A stretch of 7,431 nucleotides of DNA from Candidatus Sulfotelmatobacter sp. (GCA_030151135.1 JASLEQ010000380.1:1-7431); one strand, 5' to 3'; shown: positions 1 through 6,461, counted from the stretch's first letter. The notes: generated from the letters alone by a model not told the origin. Numbers and translations are program-made.

Positions 1-416
1 AACACTTCAATCTCAGGACGCGAGTCGTTAGGGTCGTAATAGACACTCACCACATCGAACCTCCACTGACAGAAGGGTACTCGCCGCAGGTATTCGCGAA
101 CGACTTCCGCAATCTCCCTTCTTTTATGCCTATCGACGGAGGCTTGCGGCGTCTTTACATCTTTGGTGGTACGGGTCTTGACCTCGATGAAGCAAAGGAC
201 ATTTTTCTCCCATCCGATGAGATCGATTTCTCCGTGGCAGCGCGGCGAACGAAAATTTCTTGCGACCATGACGTATCCGATTCTCCGCAGGTGAAAGTAT
301 GCGGCTAGTTCTCCACGGGCACCAACTCGCAGGTGGGCCGGGCCGTGAGAAGGCAGAACGCGGGCTGCAAACCAATCGAGCGTCGTGACGATAGCGTGGG
401 TAATACGCGAAAGCAT
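1..416 (-). CDS. yraN: YraN/UPF0102 family nuclease-like protein, 3' end cut by window edge
   Basis: I translated the reverse strand directly: an ATG at 416-414 opens a frame that runs off the left edge with 138 residues and no stop. The family motifs are in order: RGELAAY near residues 34-40, HGEIDLIG at 61-68 (acidic E63 and D65), and CFIEVKTR at 75-82 (E78, K80). These make up the restriction-endonuclease/Holliday-junction-resolvase-like fold of UPF0102. A lysine-rich helix (DRHKRREI) and a WRFDVVSV strand follow, as expected near the C-terminus, so only a few residues should be missing. About 30 residues precede the usual family start, a modest N-terminal extension. A GTG five codons upstream (431-429) is an alternative start; neither start has a strong Shine-Dalgarno. 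The biochemical role of YraN is not settled; a DNA-processing function is inferred from the fold. The gene is divergent from the glycosyltransferase. Confidence 0.9.
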   Translation of the reverse strand, partial: MLSRITHAIVTTLDWFAARVLPSHGPAHLRVGARGELAAYFHLRRIGYVMVARNFRSPRCHGEIDLIGWEKNVLCFIEVKTRTTKDVKTPQASVDRHKRREIAEVVREYLRRVPFCQWRFDVVSVYYDPNDSRPEIEV

Positions 417-437
417 GAGAACTTCGATCACGCTATG

Positions 438-497
438 ACATGTGGCCGGGGGCCGGCAGTGATTTTCCTCACATCGCTCGGAAAAAATCACACATGT
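438..497. repeat. Compound inverted repeat (possible three-way junction) upstream of yraN
   Basis: The ends are two copies of ACATGT (438-443 and 492-497), which can pair with each other. Inside are two nested dyads. A GC arm lies at about 445-457 (five pairs, GCCGG with CCGGC around a three-base loop). A longer arm pairs GTGATTTTCC at 459-468 with GGAAAAAATCAC at 480-491, ten pairs with two unpaired A, around an 11-base loop. Together they can be drawn as a three-way junction. On the minus strand the element ends about 21 bases before the yraN start, so it would lie in that gene's leader or promoter. Function is unknown, and operator or RNA structure are both possible. Confidence 0.4.
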
Positions 498-742
498 ACT
501 GATTTGGGAAGTTATGGGCGTCTACGTAGTGCGTTTATGGATCGCGTTCATGCGGGTTGAAACCCTTGCAGGGAACACCTGATGTTCGCGGCTGGCGAGT
601 CCGCATAATCTGGAGGTGGTCTATCGCACCAGCTTGCACGCTTAAAGGAGCGGCTGTCGCATCGCGCCAAGGCGCGGAAAGAACGAGGGTAGTGGGTTTC
701 AGCACGAAAAGACGGGTTGAGTTCTCCGCTAATTCGATTTCC

Positions 743-748
743 GAGGGG
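743..748 (+). promoter_or_regulatory. Shine-Dalgarno deciding the glycosyltransferase start
   Basis: GAGGGG ends four bases before the ATG at 753 (six bases from the GAGG core). It supports ATG 753 over the TTG at 717, which has no such site and would add 12 residues before the conserved MRIAQIAPLYE opening. Confidence 0.6.
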
Positions 749-752
749 CCGC

Positions 753-1850
753 ATGAGAATCGCACAGATCGCTCCACTTTATGAAAGCGTTCCGCCCAGA
801 CTTTATGGAGGTACCGAGCGGGTAGTCTCGTGGCTGACGGAGGAATTACTGCGCGAAGGTCACGACGTGACGCTATTCGCCAGCGGAGATTCGCTCACCA
901 ATGCGCGGCTTGTTCCGGTGACGCCCCGAGCGTTGCGACTGGATTCCCAGTGCGTGGACCCTCTTGCCCATCACGTGAACCTCGTCGAAAAGGTAGTTCA
1001 GTATAAGGACGAGTTCGACATCATTCATTTTCATATTGACTACTTGCATTTTCCGATCAGCCGGCGGGAAGCTCTGCCGCAATTGACGACACTGCACGGC
1101 CGGTTGGACATTCCGGACCTGGTTCCACTGTACCGCGAGTTCAACGAGATGCCGGTAGTCTCGATCTCCGATTCGCAACGCCTGCCGTTGTCATGGCTGA
1201 ACTGGTATGGAACCGTGCACCACGGGATGCCGAAAAACACTCTCAAGCCGTACTCTGAAGCGGGCAAGTACCTTGCTTTCTTAGGCAGAGTGTCTCCGGA
1301 AAAAGGGCTGGACAGTGCGATCGAGATTGCGCTCCGCGCGGAAATGCCGTTGAAGATTGCGGCCAAGGTAGACCGCGCCGACAAAGAATACTTTGAATCG
1401 CAGATCAAGCCTCTGCTGCAGAGTGATCTGATCGAATTCGTGGGCGAGATCAGCGACTCCGAAAAAAACAAGTTTTTAGGCGAGGCGCTGGCATTTCTTT
1501 TTCCCATCAATTGGTGCGAACCCTTTGGAATTGTGCTGATTGAATCGATGGCGTGCGGCGTTCCGGTCGTGGGTTATCCTCTAGGATCTGTTCCGGAGAT
1601 TATCGAAGACGGCGTATCGGGTTTTCTCGTGGATAACGTCGGCGAAGCTGTCGACGCGGTCAAAAAGATTTCGATGATCGATCGAAGGAAGTGCCGCGAA
1701 GCGTTTGAAGTCCGGTTTTCTGCGCAGCGAATGGCGCAGGACTATCTAAGTATCTATCAACGGATTGCGAAACCAGAATCCGAAACTATTGCCCTGACTG
1801 ACGGAGATCTCCGGTGGATGAAATTGGAACCGCCCAGCAGTACTACATAG
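753..1850 (+). CDS. Glycosyltransferase family 4 (GT-B fold) protein
   Basis: The 365-residue protein is a retaining GT-B glycosyltransferase that should transfer a sugar from an activated nucleotide donor in the cytoplasm. The N-terminal acceptor domain opens with MRIAQIAPLYE and the conserved PPRLYGGTE loop (residues 14-22), followed by IIHFHIDYLHFP (H92, H94) and TTLHGRLD (H115). The C-terminal donor domain starts at about residue 170 with FLGRVSPEKG (G178, R179, E183, K184) and carries the GT4 EX7E signature EPFGIVLIE (E256, E264), then GVPVVGYPLGSVPEII. Length is normal for the family. The residue before E256 is Cys, where I recall Pro being common in relatives (WPEPFG). No signal peptide or membrane segment is visible. 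The stop codon lies inside the next gene, so the two are probably translationally coupled. Relatives are often found beside amylo-1,6-glucosidases, which suggests a role in alpha-glucan or related saccharide metabolism; donor and acceptor cannot be read from the sequence. Confidence 0.93.
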   Translation: MRIAQIAPLYESVPPRLYGGTERVVSWLTEELLREGHDVTLFASGDSLTNARLVPVTPRALRLDSQCVDPLAHHVNLVEKVVQYKDEFDIIHFHIDYLHFPISRREALPQLTTLHGRLDIPDLVPLYREFNEMPVVSISDSQRLPLSWLNWYGTVHHGMPKNTLKPYSEAGKYLAFLGRVSPEKGLDSAIEIALRAEMPLKIAAKVDRADKEYFESQIKPLLQSDLIEFVGEISDSEKNKFLGEALAFLFPINWCEPFGIVLIESMACGVPVVGYPLGSVPEIIEDGVSGFLVDNVGEAVDAVKKISMIDRRKCREAFEVRFSAQRMAQDYLSIYQRIAKPESETIALTDGDLRWMKLEPPSSTT

Positions 1851-3970
1851 CGGCAGGATCATCGCCGTCCGATGATCGCGCGCGTGTATTGAAATACGGA
1901 AAAGCATTTGCCGTGTTCAACCGGTATGGCGACATTGAGCCGCTGGGGCTGGGCGAACACGGAATTTTTTTTCGCGGGACGAGACACTTATCGGAGTGGG
2001 TGCTGTCGCTGTGGGAAGCGCGGCCGCTGCTTTTAAGTTCGACGGTGAAGTCCGACAATTTTTCTTTCCTGGCCGATCTGGCGAATGTGGACGTGAGCGA
2101 TGGCCAGCAGGTCATTGTTCATCGCGGACTGGTGCACATCATCCGGTCGCGATTCCTATGGCATGACGTTGCGCATGAGCAGATCAGCATCGTGAACTAC
2201 GCGCTGGAGCCGATCAAAGTTCCGATACGGCTCTCATTTGCCGCCGATTTCACTGACATATTCGAGGTGCGAGGCATGCGGCGCGAGCGGCGCGGGCGCC
2301 GCCTGGCAGATGAAATCGAAAGAGATTCGATCCTGATGACCTATGAAGGTCTCGATGGCGAGCAGCGCCGGACGCGGATTGACTGCGACACAGAGCCGAT
2401 CAAGATCACTTCTTCTGAAATGCAACTGGAGGCCGATCTCCGCCCGGGCAAGTCTGCCGTGTTTCACTTCTCTGTTGCGTGCAATCCCCAAGGACGCCAC
2501 GTTGCGCTCGGGTATGAACGCGCGATGGCGGGCGCGGAAACGGAGTTGAAAGCCACATCATCCAAGGTCTGCGACATCTCCAGTTCCAACGACCGGCTCA
2601 GCCGTTGGATCCGGCGGTCCATGGCCGATGTGGAGATGATGACCATGGGGAATCCCGAGACCAACTATCCGTATGCGGGTGTGCCGTGGTTCAGCACGGT
2701 GTTCGGGCGCGACGGAATTGTTACGGCGCTGCAGATGATCTGGATTGCACCTCAGATTGCGAAGGGCGTGTTGCAATATCTCGCCGCAACGCAGGCCACA
2801 GAGATTGACGAGAAGAACGAGGCGCAGCCGGGAAAGATAATTCATGAAACGCGCCGCGGCGAGATGGCCAATCTAGGCGAAGTTCCATTTGGGCGCTATT
2901 ACGGGAGCATCGACAGCACGCCGCTGTTCCTGATGTTGGCGGGAGCGTACCTGGAGTTCACGGGCGATCTGGAATTCCTGAAGCATCTGCGTCCGCATAT
3001 CGACCTGGCGCTGGAATGGATCGACCGGTACGGCGATGTCGACGGGGACGGATTTGTTGAGTATGCGCCGCATGGCGACAAAGGGCTGATTCAGCAGGGA
3101 TGGAAAGATTCGAACGATTCAGTGTTCCATGCCGACGGGCAAATTGCCGAGGCACCGATAGCGCTGTGCGAAGTGCAGGGATATGTTTACGCGGCGAAGA
3201 TGGCCGCGGCGAAGATCTACGCGGAATGGGGAGATCAGCAGAGGAAAACTGCGCTGGAGAACGAGGCTATCGACCTGCAGGCGCGGTTCGAGCAGGCTTT
3301 CTGGTGCGACGAGCTGTCGACGTACGCGATCGCCCTCGATGGGCACAAGAAACCGTGCCGGGTGCGCACTTCGAATCCGGGACATTGTCTTTACACGGGG
3401 ATTGCAAGCGTGGACCGGGCGAATCTTGTGGCGCACACGCTGGTGAGCCATGATTTTTTCAGTGGATGGGGCATTCGGACGGTGGGATGTCACGAATCAC
3501 GCTACAACCCTCTTTCGTATCACAACGGCTCGGTGTGGCCCCATGATAACGGGATCATCGCGGCGGGGATGGCGCGTTATGGATTTCGGGAATTCGCGGG
3601 ACGCGTTCTGATGAGCCTGCTGGATTTAAGCAGCGCCGTCGAACTGCAACGGTTGCCGGAACTGATTTGCGGCGTGCAGCGCCGGACCGGTCAGGGGCCG
3701 ACACTGTATCCAGTTGCGTGCTCGCCGCAGGCCTGGGCTGCTGGGGCGGTGTTCATGCTATTGCAATCGTGCCTGGGAATATCGATAGATGCGCAGAAAC
3801 GGCGTGTAATTTTCGATCGTCCATTCTTGCCGCAGGGCATTCCGCAACTGACGATCAGCGATTTGCGGATTGAGGACTGCCGCATCGGATTATTCCTGGA
3901 GCGCGATTCAGGACCGGTCAGAATCCAGGTAACTGAAAAGCATGGCGAGATTGCCGTAGTGGTGAAGTAA
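1814..3970 (+). CDS. Amylo-alpha-1,6-glucosidase / glycogen-debranching-type enzyme
   Basis: The 718-residue cytoplasmic protein has two parts. An N-terminal beta-rich debranching-enzyme domain (about residues 15-225, GDE_N type) contains the family opening AAGSSPSDDRARVLKYG and FAVFNRYGDI. A C-terminal (alpha/alpha)6-barrel glucosidase domain (about 260-690, GDE_C type) contains WFSTVFGRDG (D300), GWKDSNDS (429-436, D432 a likely catalytic acid), NPGHCLYTGIA and HNGSVWPHDNG (570-580). It should hydrolyse alpha-1,6-linked glucose at branch points or act on a related oligosaccharide. The start is GTG at 1814 with GGAG seven bases upstream. The conserved N-terminal block lies before the next plausible start (TTG at 1889), so the upstream GTG is needed. 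The gene overlaps the glycosyltransferase by 37 nt in another frame. It has no 4-alpha-glucanotransferase domain, unlike the bifunctional eukaryotic enzyme. Family assignment is firm; the natural substrate is inferred. Confidence 0.93.
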   Translation: MDEIGTAQQYYIAAGSSPSDDRARVLKYGKAFAVFNRYGDIEPLGLGEHGIFFRGTRHLSEWVLSLWEARPLLLSSTVKSDNFSFLADLANVDVSDGQQVIVHRGLVHIIRSRFLWHDVAHEQISIVNYALEPIKVPIRLSFAADFTDIFEVRGMRRERRGRRLADEIERDSILMTYEGLDGEQRRTRIDCDTEPIKITSSEMQLEADLRPGKSAVFHFSVACNPQGRHVALGYERAMAGAETELKATSSKVCDISSSNDRLSRWIRRSMADVEMMTMGNPETNYPYAGVPWFSTVFGRDGIVTALQMIWIAPQIAKGVLQYLAATQATEIDEKNEAQPGKIIHETRRGEMANLGEVPFGRYYGSIDSTPLFLMLAGAYLEFTGDLEFLKHLRPHIDLALEWIDRYGDVDGDGFVEYAPHGDKGLIQQGWKDSNDSVFHADGQIAEAPIALCEVQGYVYAAKMAAAKIYAEWGDQQRKTALENEAIDLQARFEQAFWCDELSTYAIALDGHKKPCRVRTSNPGHCLYTGIASVDRANLVAHTLVSHDFFSGWGIRTVGCHESRYNPLSYHNGSVWPHDNGIIAAGMARYGFREFAGRVLMSLLDLSSAVELQRLPELICGVQRRTGQGPTLYPVACSPQAWAAGAVFMLLQSCLGISIDAQKRRVIFDRPFLPQGIPQLTISDLRIEDCRIGLFLERDSGPVRIQVTEKHGEIAVVVK

Positions 3971-4031
3971 GTATGTTTGCTTCTGACCCAGCGCAACTTT
4001 CAAACATCGGCATCGAGGACGAAGGTCCGCG

Positions 4032-4067
4032 AAAAAAGCAAAGCCCAGCTCTCTTCGAGCCGGGCTT
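4032..4067 (-). terminator. Intrinsic terminator of the leftward aminotransferase gene
   Basis: Read on the minus strand, AAGCCC-type arms pair (4062-4067 with 4041-4046), continue after one mismatch with GAGC/GCTC (4057-4060 with 4048-4051), and enclose a five-base loop. The stem is followed by a T-run from the A6 at 4032-4037. It lies about 20 bases past the aminotransferase stop. On the plus strand no T-run follows the stem, so it is a poor terminator for the debranching enzyme gene. Confidence 0.82.
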
Positions 4068-4087
4068 GTGAGGAAATTACAGAGTAG

Positions 4088-5452
4088 TTAGACGTTCTTG
4101 CCTACTGCGGCGATACATTCTTCCAGAACATCCACAGCGACATCGGCTTCTTCTTTTGTCACTACGAGAGGTGGACAGAGGCGGATGGTGCTTGGTCCGC
4201 AGCCGAGGAACAGGACGCCTTGTTCGAACGCCATCTCGACGATGCGATCGCGTTCGGCGCTGGCGTATTCCTTGGTAATTTTGTCGCGCACGATGTCGAC
4301 GCCAATCATGAGGCCGCGTCCGCGGACATCGCCCACCAGTTTGAGCTTCGAAGGCCAGTTCGCCATGCGTGACAGGATGTGATTGCCGACCTGCTCGGAA
4401 TTCTTGAGGAGGTGCTCTTTCTCGATGACATCGAGCGTTGCCAGCGCGGCGGCCACTGCAACGGGATTCCCGCCGAAGGTGGAGGCGTGCGAACCCGGAA
4501 CCCAGTCCATGAGATCGGCTTTGGTCATGGTGACGCCGAGAGGCATGCCTGAAGAGACGCCTTTGGCCATGCAGACCATATCGGGCTCGACTCCGGTGTG
4601 CTCGACTGCAAACCACTTTCCGGTACGCGCGATGCCGCTTTGCACTTCATCGACGACCAGCATAATGCCGTGACGATCGCAGATGCGGCGAAGCTCCTGC
4701 ATGAAGACCGTGGGAGCGACGACGTATCCGCCTTCACCCTGGATGGGCTCGACAAAAATCGCAGCGACCTCTTCCGGAGCCAGAGTGGTCTTGAAGAGCT
4801 TTTCTTCAATGAACCGGGCGCAGCCTAGCGCGAAGGCTTCGGCTTCCTGCTGGCCGCCGACGCATCCGCGGTACACGTCGGGATACCGCACGTGTGTGAC
4901 TCCGGGGACAAGCGGAGAGAAGCGGCGCTTCTGTTGCGGCTTCGAGGCGGTAAGCGAGAGCGCGCCCATGGTGCGTCCATGGAACGCACCGAAGAAGGCG
5001 ATGACCTGCTGCCGCTTGGTGTGATAACGCGCCAGCTTCAAAGCGCATTCGATCGCCTCCGCGCCAGAGTTGCCGTAGTAGATCTTGTGCGGACCTTTCA
5101 TGGGAGCGATCCGCGAAAGGCGCGCCGCGAGATCCACCATGTTCTCGTAATAGAAATCCGTCCCTGACATATGGATCAATTCGCCCGCCTGCTTTTGGAT
5201 GGCGGCGACGACATCAGGATGGCAGTGGCCGGTCGAGGTCACGGCGATGCCGGCGGAAAAGTCGAAAAACTCGTTTCCGTCTACGTCCGTGACAACGATC
5301 CCCCTGCCGCTCTTGGCGACCATCGGGTAGGAACGGGTATAGGACGGGGAGATGTAGCGCTCATCAGCCTCGAGCACGCGCTTGGCGTTGGGCCCAGGCA
5401 GGGCGGTCTTGATCTTGGGACCGATGGTGGCGGTCATGGTCTTGGTAGTCAT
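4088..5452 (-). CDS. Class III PLP-dependent aminotransferase (GABA/acetylornithine type)
   Basis: The 454-residue fold-type I PLP enzyme is cytoplasmic. Motifs in order are: ISPSYTRSYP and the DVDGNEFFDFSAGIAV block near the N-terminus; NSGAEA at 128-133, which binds the PLP phosphate; GAFHGRT with F157 and H158 stacking near the cofactor; VDEVQSG with D268, which contacts the pyridine nitrogen; and the Schiff-base lysine K297 in MAKGVSSG. STFGGNPVA follows. The enzyme should move an amino group from an omega-amino compound such as 4-aminobutyrate or acetylornithine to 2-oxoglutarate. The ISPSYTR-type N-terminus resembles archaeal Pyrococcus/Thermococcus relatives, some of which are amino-acid racemases, so racemase is a real alternative. 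The ATG at 5452 is chosen because GGAGG lies eight bases upstream (5461-5465) and homology starts there; the frame stays open upstream to 5911 but codes nothing family-like. No argB, argC or gabD neighbour is present to settle the substrate. Confidence 0.92.
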   Translation of the reverse strand: MTTKTMTATIGPKIKTALPGPNAKRVLEADERYISPSYTRSYPMVAKSGRGIVVTDVDGNEFFDFSAGIAVTSTGHCHPDVVAAIQKQAGELIHMSGTDFYYENMVDLAARLSRIAPMKGPHKIYYGNSGAEAIECALKLARYHTKRQQVIAFFGAFHGRTMGALSLTASKPQQKRRFSPLVPGVTHVRYPDVYRGCVGGQQEAEAFALGCARFIEEKLFKTTLAPEEVAAIFVEPIQGEGGYVVAPTVFMQELRRICDRHGIMLVVDEVQSGIARTGKWFAVEHTGVEPDMVCMAKGVSSGMPLGVTMTKADLMDWVPGSHASTFGGNPVAVAAALATLDVIEKEHLLKNSEQVGNHILSRMANWPSKLKLVGDVRGRGLMIGVDIVRDKITKEYASAERDRIVEMAFEQGVLFLGCGPSTIRLCPPLVVTKEEADVAVDVLEECIAAVGKNV

Positions 5453-5476
5453 TGGAATTTCCTCCGTGAGACGGCA

Positions 5477-5492
5477 GCCAATCTGGATTGGC
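5477..5492 (-). promoter_or_regulatory. Perfect hairpin 11 bases upstream of the aminotransferase ribosome-binding site
   Basis: GCCAAT and ATTGGC form six uninterrupted pairs around a four-base loop. On the message strand the hairpin sits just before the GGAGG at 5461-5465, a position where it could stabilise the message or influence ribosome access. No T-run follows, so it is not an intrinsic terminator. Function is inferred only from its position. Confidence 0.35.
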
Positions 5493-5740
5493 GAGTTGGC
5501 GTGAATCGGGCCTCGGGTGCACTTCTGGTCGAGCGAGCACGAATCGATCAAAACCGAGGCGATAGAGGCGGAGGAAGAACTAGTCGCTACCGAACAGAGA
5601 AGGACGGAGCCTCGAGGGCAGGTTGGCACGATACCGCCGGGGGCAAACCAGGCAGTGCAGCCAGCACTCGGCGGACTGAGCGTGAGGCACGCGGCAAATG
5701 GGGTTCTTTCGCAGCATCGCAGTCGAACAACATCCCATTG

Positions 5741-5746
5741 ATTATA
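5741..5746 (-). promoter_or_regulatory. Consensus -10 hexamer (TATAAT) for the aminotransferase
   Basis: A perfect TATAAT is present on the minus strand, predicting transcription from about 5734. No good -35 lies 16-18 bases upstream (the best is TTCCGC at 18). The hexamer falls between the 75-residue gene and the aminotransferase, so the aminotransferase could be transcribed independently of the small genes. Confidence 0.35.
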
Positions 5747-5814
5747 GCTGGGAATGTATCGAAGGCGGAACCTTATTCTGGTCACCGAAGTGCGTCGACC
5801 AAAGCGACGGTTTC

Positions 5815-6042
5815 TCAGGGCCGGCGCCATTTCCGCAATTGTTTCCAGGCCTGGACCAGCTCCTGGATAGCGCGCGCCGGGGGGAAGGTGTGGGAGTTGA
5901 TGATGGCGCATTCCCGATAGGCGCGCTGGTAGAACTCGCGCACGCCATGCTCGCTTAAAAGCGACAGATTGTGGAGCATCTCATCGAGATCCTTGCGGGT
6001 CCAGATCTCTTCTTTTTTGCCGAGATCCGGGCGGCGAGCCAT
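5815..6042 (-). CDS. Small hypothetical protein, 75 residues
   Basis: I do not recognise this family. The frame looks genuinely coding: codons are mostly G/C-ending as in the neighbouring genes, and the protein has a sensible mix of charged and hydrophobic residues instead of the Arg/Ser/Pro-rich look of shadow frames. It opens MARRPDLGKKEEIW, continues with a probable helix (DLDEMLHNLSLLSEHGVREFY), and ends with a second basic helix rich in Trp, Gln and Lys/Arg (QELVQAWKQLRKW). Trp occurs at about 14, 66 and 72. There is no signal peptide, membrane segment or cysteine pair. The ATG at 6042 has only a weak ribosome-binding site. It lies 94 nt downstream of the coiled-coil gene on the same strand, so the two may share a transcript. 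A nucleic-acid- or protein-binding accessory role would be a guess. Confidence 0.62.
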   Translation of the reverse strand: MARRPDLGKKEEIWTRKDLDEMLHNLSLLSEHGVREFYQRAYRECAIINSHTFPPARAIQELVQAWKQLRKWRRP

Positions 6043-6136
6043 AGCGGAATCAGTCTACTACTTTCGCTTTTTGTTCGCCACAGAAAGATGCGGAAAGGCT
6101 CTGGAAAACGGGGTGCCGAATCGAGGAAAGCCTGTT

Positions 6137-6400
6137 CTATGACGCTTTCTTAACGAGATGCAGGCGGGCGCGGTGCTCTTCCTTCATCTGTTCGACCGAG
6201 CGCACGCGGCGGCCCAGGTCAGCGAGCTGGGAGAGTTCCTGCTGGATGGTTTGAAGCCGCTCAAGCCTTTGGCCGTGAGCGACCTGCGCCTGGATTTCAT
6301 TGACCCGCGCACGCCGGTACTGATCGTTCAACTCTTTGATCTGAGCGATCTCTGCGCGGAGACTTCCAATTTTTTCACGAAGGACTGCTAGATGATCCAT
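6137..6400 (-). CDS. Small coiled-coil protein, 87 residues, unknown function
   Basis: I do not recognise a named family. Nearly the whole protein is predicted helix: from MDHLAVLREKIGSLRAEIAQ onward, Leu, Ile and Val recur at three- and four-residue spacing among Glu, Gln, Arg and Lys, the pattern of a coiled coil. There is no Cys, Pro or Trp, no signal peptide and no membrane segment. The only in-frame ATG close to the open-frame limit is at 6400; a weak purine run (GAGAG) lies about 16 bases upstream, so the ribosome-binding site is poor. The gene is divergent from the kinase (117-nt gap) and upstream of the 75-residue gene on the same strand. The length and heptad pattern suggest a dimerising or scaffolding protein, which is inference. 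A spurious frame is possible, but the composition argues against it. Confidence 0.62.
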   Translation of the reverse strand: MDHLAVLREKIGSLRAEIAQIKELNDQYRRARVNEIQAQVAHGQRLERLQTIQQELSQLADLGRRVRSVEQMKEEHRARLHLVKKAS

Positions 6401-6461
6401 GACATCAGCATAGCATCTCTCAAAGTGCGCGGGAAATCGGCTTCCGGAGTGAGATCAGGCT

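Larger units (their letters stand above)
417..752. other. Intergenic region between divergent yraN and glycosyltransferase, with several small dyads
   Basis: I find no convincing gene in these 336 bases. They hold, left to right: the compound inverted-repeat element at 438-497 (separate entry); two overlapping short hairpins at 554-565 (GGGTT-GA-AACCC) and 563-573 (CCCT-TGC-AGGG) that share CCC and so cannot form together; a -10-like CATAAT at 604-609 without a good -35 at the right distance; and a perfect GC dyad at 663-676 (CGCGCC-AA-GGCGCG). Promoters for both flanking genes should lie here, but I cannot place either with confidence. Confidence 0.6.
5453..5814 (-). other. Non-coding gap upstream of the aminotransferase; long possible leader
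   Basis: These 362 bases separate the aminotransferase from the next gene on the same strand. I see no convincing protein gene. The region holds the aminotransferase Shine-Dalgarno GGAGG (minus strand, 5461-5465), a perfect hairpin just upstream of it (5477-5492) and a TATAAT hexamer (5741-5746) that would give a leader of about 280 nt. I could not match the leader to a known riboswitch class by eye. Confidence 0.5.

Noticed and set aside
130..375. An 81-codon minus-strand frame overlapping yraN
   Set aside because: It is in a different frame from the motif-bearing YraN translation, which carries GEIDLI and EVKTR; the 81-codon frame is Arg/Ser-rich noise.
461..489. CRP-like or intrinsic-terminator reading of the TCACA and A/T-rich dyad
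   Set aside because: The half-sites lack the TGTGA-N6-TCACA arrangement, and a terminator makes no sense between the starts of two divergent genes.
604..609. CATAAT as the glycosyltransferase promoter -10
   Set aside because: The only hexamer at 17 bases upstream (GATGTT) does not resemble a -35, so I mention it only in the intergenic entry.
717..752. Upstream TTG start for the glycosyltransferase
   Set aside because: No ribosome-binding site, and the added 12 residues are not family-like; ATG 753 has GAGGGG at a suitable distance.
4098..5167. Several 76-113-codon plus-strand frames inside the aminotransferase gene
   Set aside because: All are antisense to conserved catalytic blocks of the aminotransferase and have no plausible domain or ribosome-binding site.
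5453..5911. N-terminal extension of the aminotransferase frame by 153 codons
   Set aside because: The extension has no family similarity, and the ATG at 5452 has an optimal GGAGG eight bases upstream and starts where the conserved family sequence starts.
5171..5920. A 249-codon plus-strand frame across the aminotransferase 5' end and its leader
   Set aside because: Glycine/arginine-rich composition typical of an antisense frame; it covers the conserved N-terminus of the aminotransferase and has no recognisable domain.
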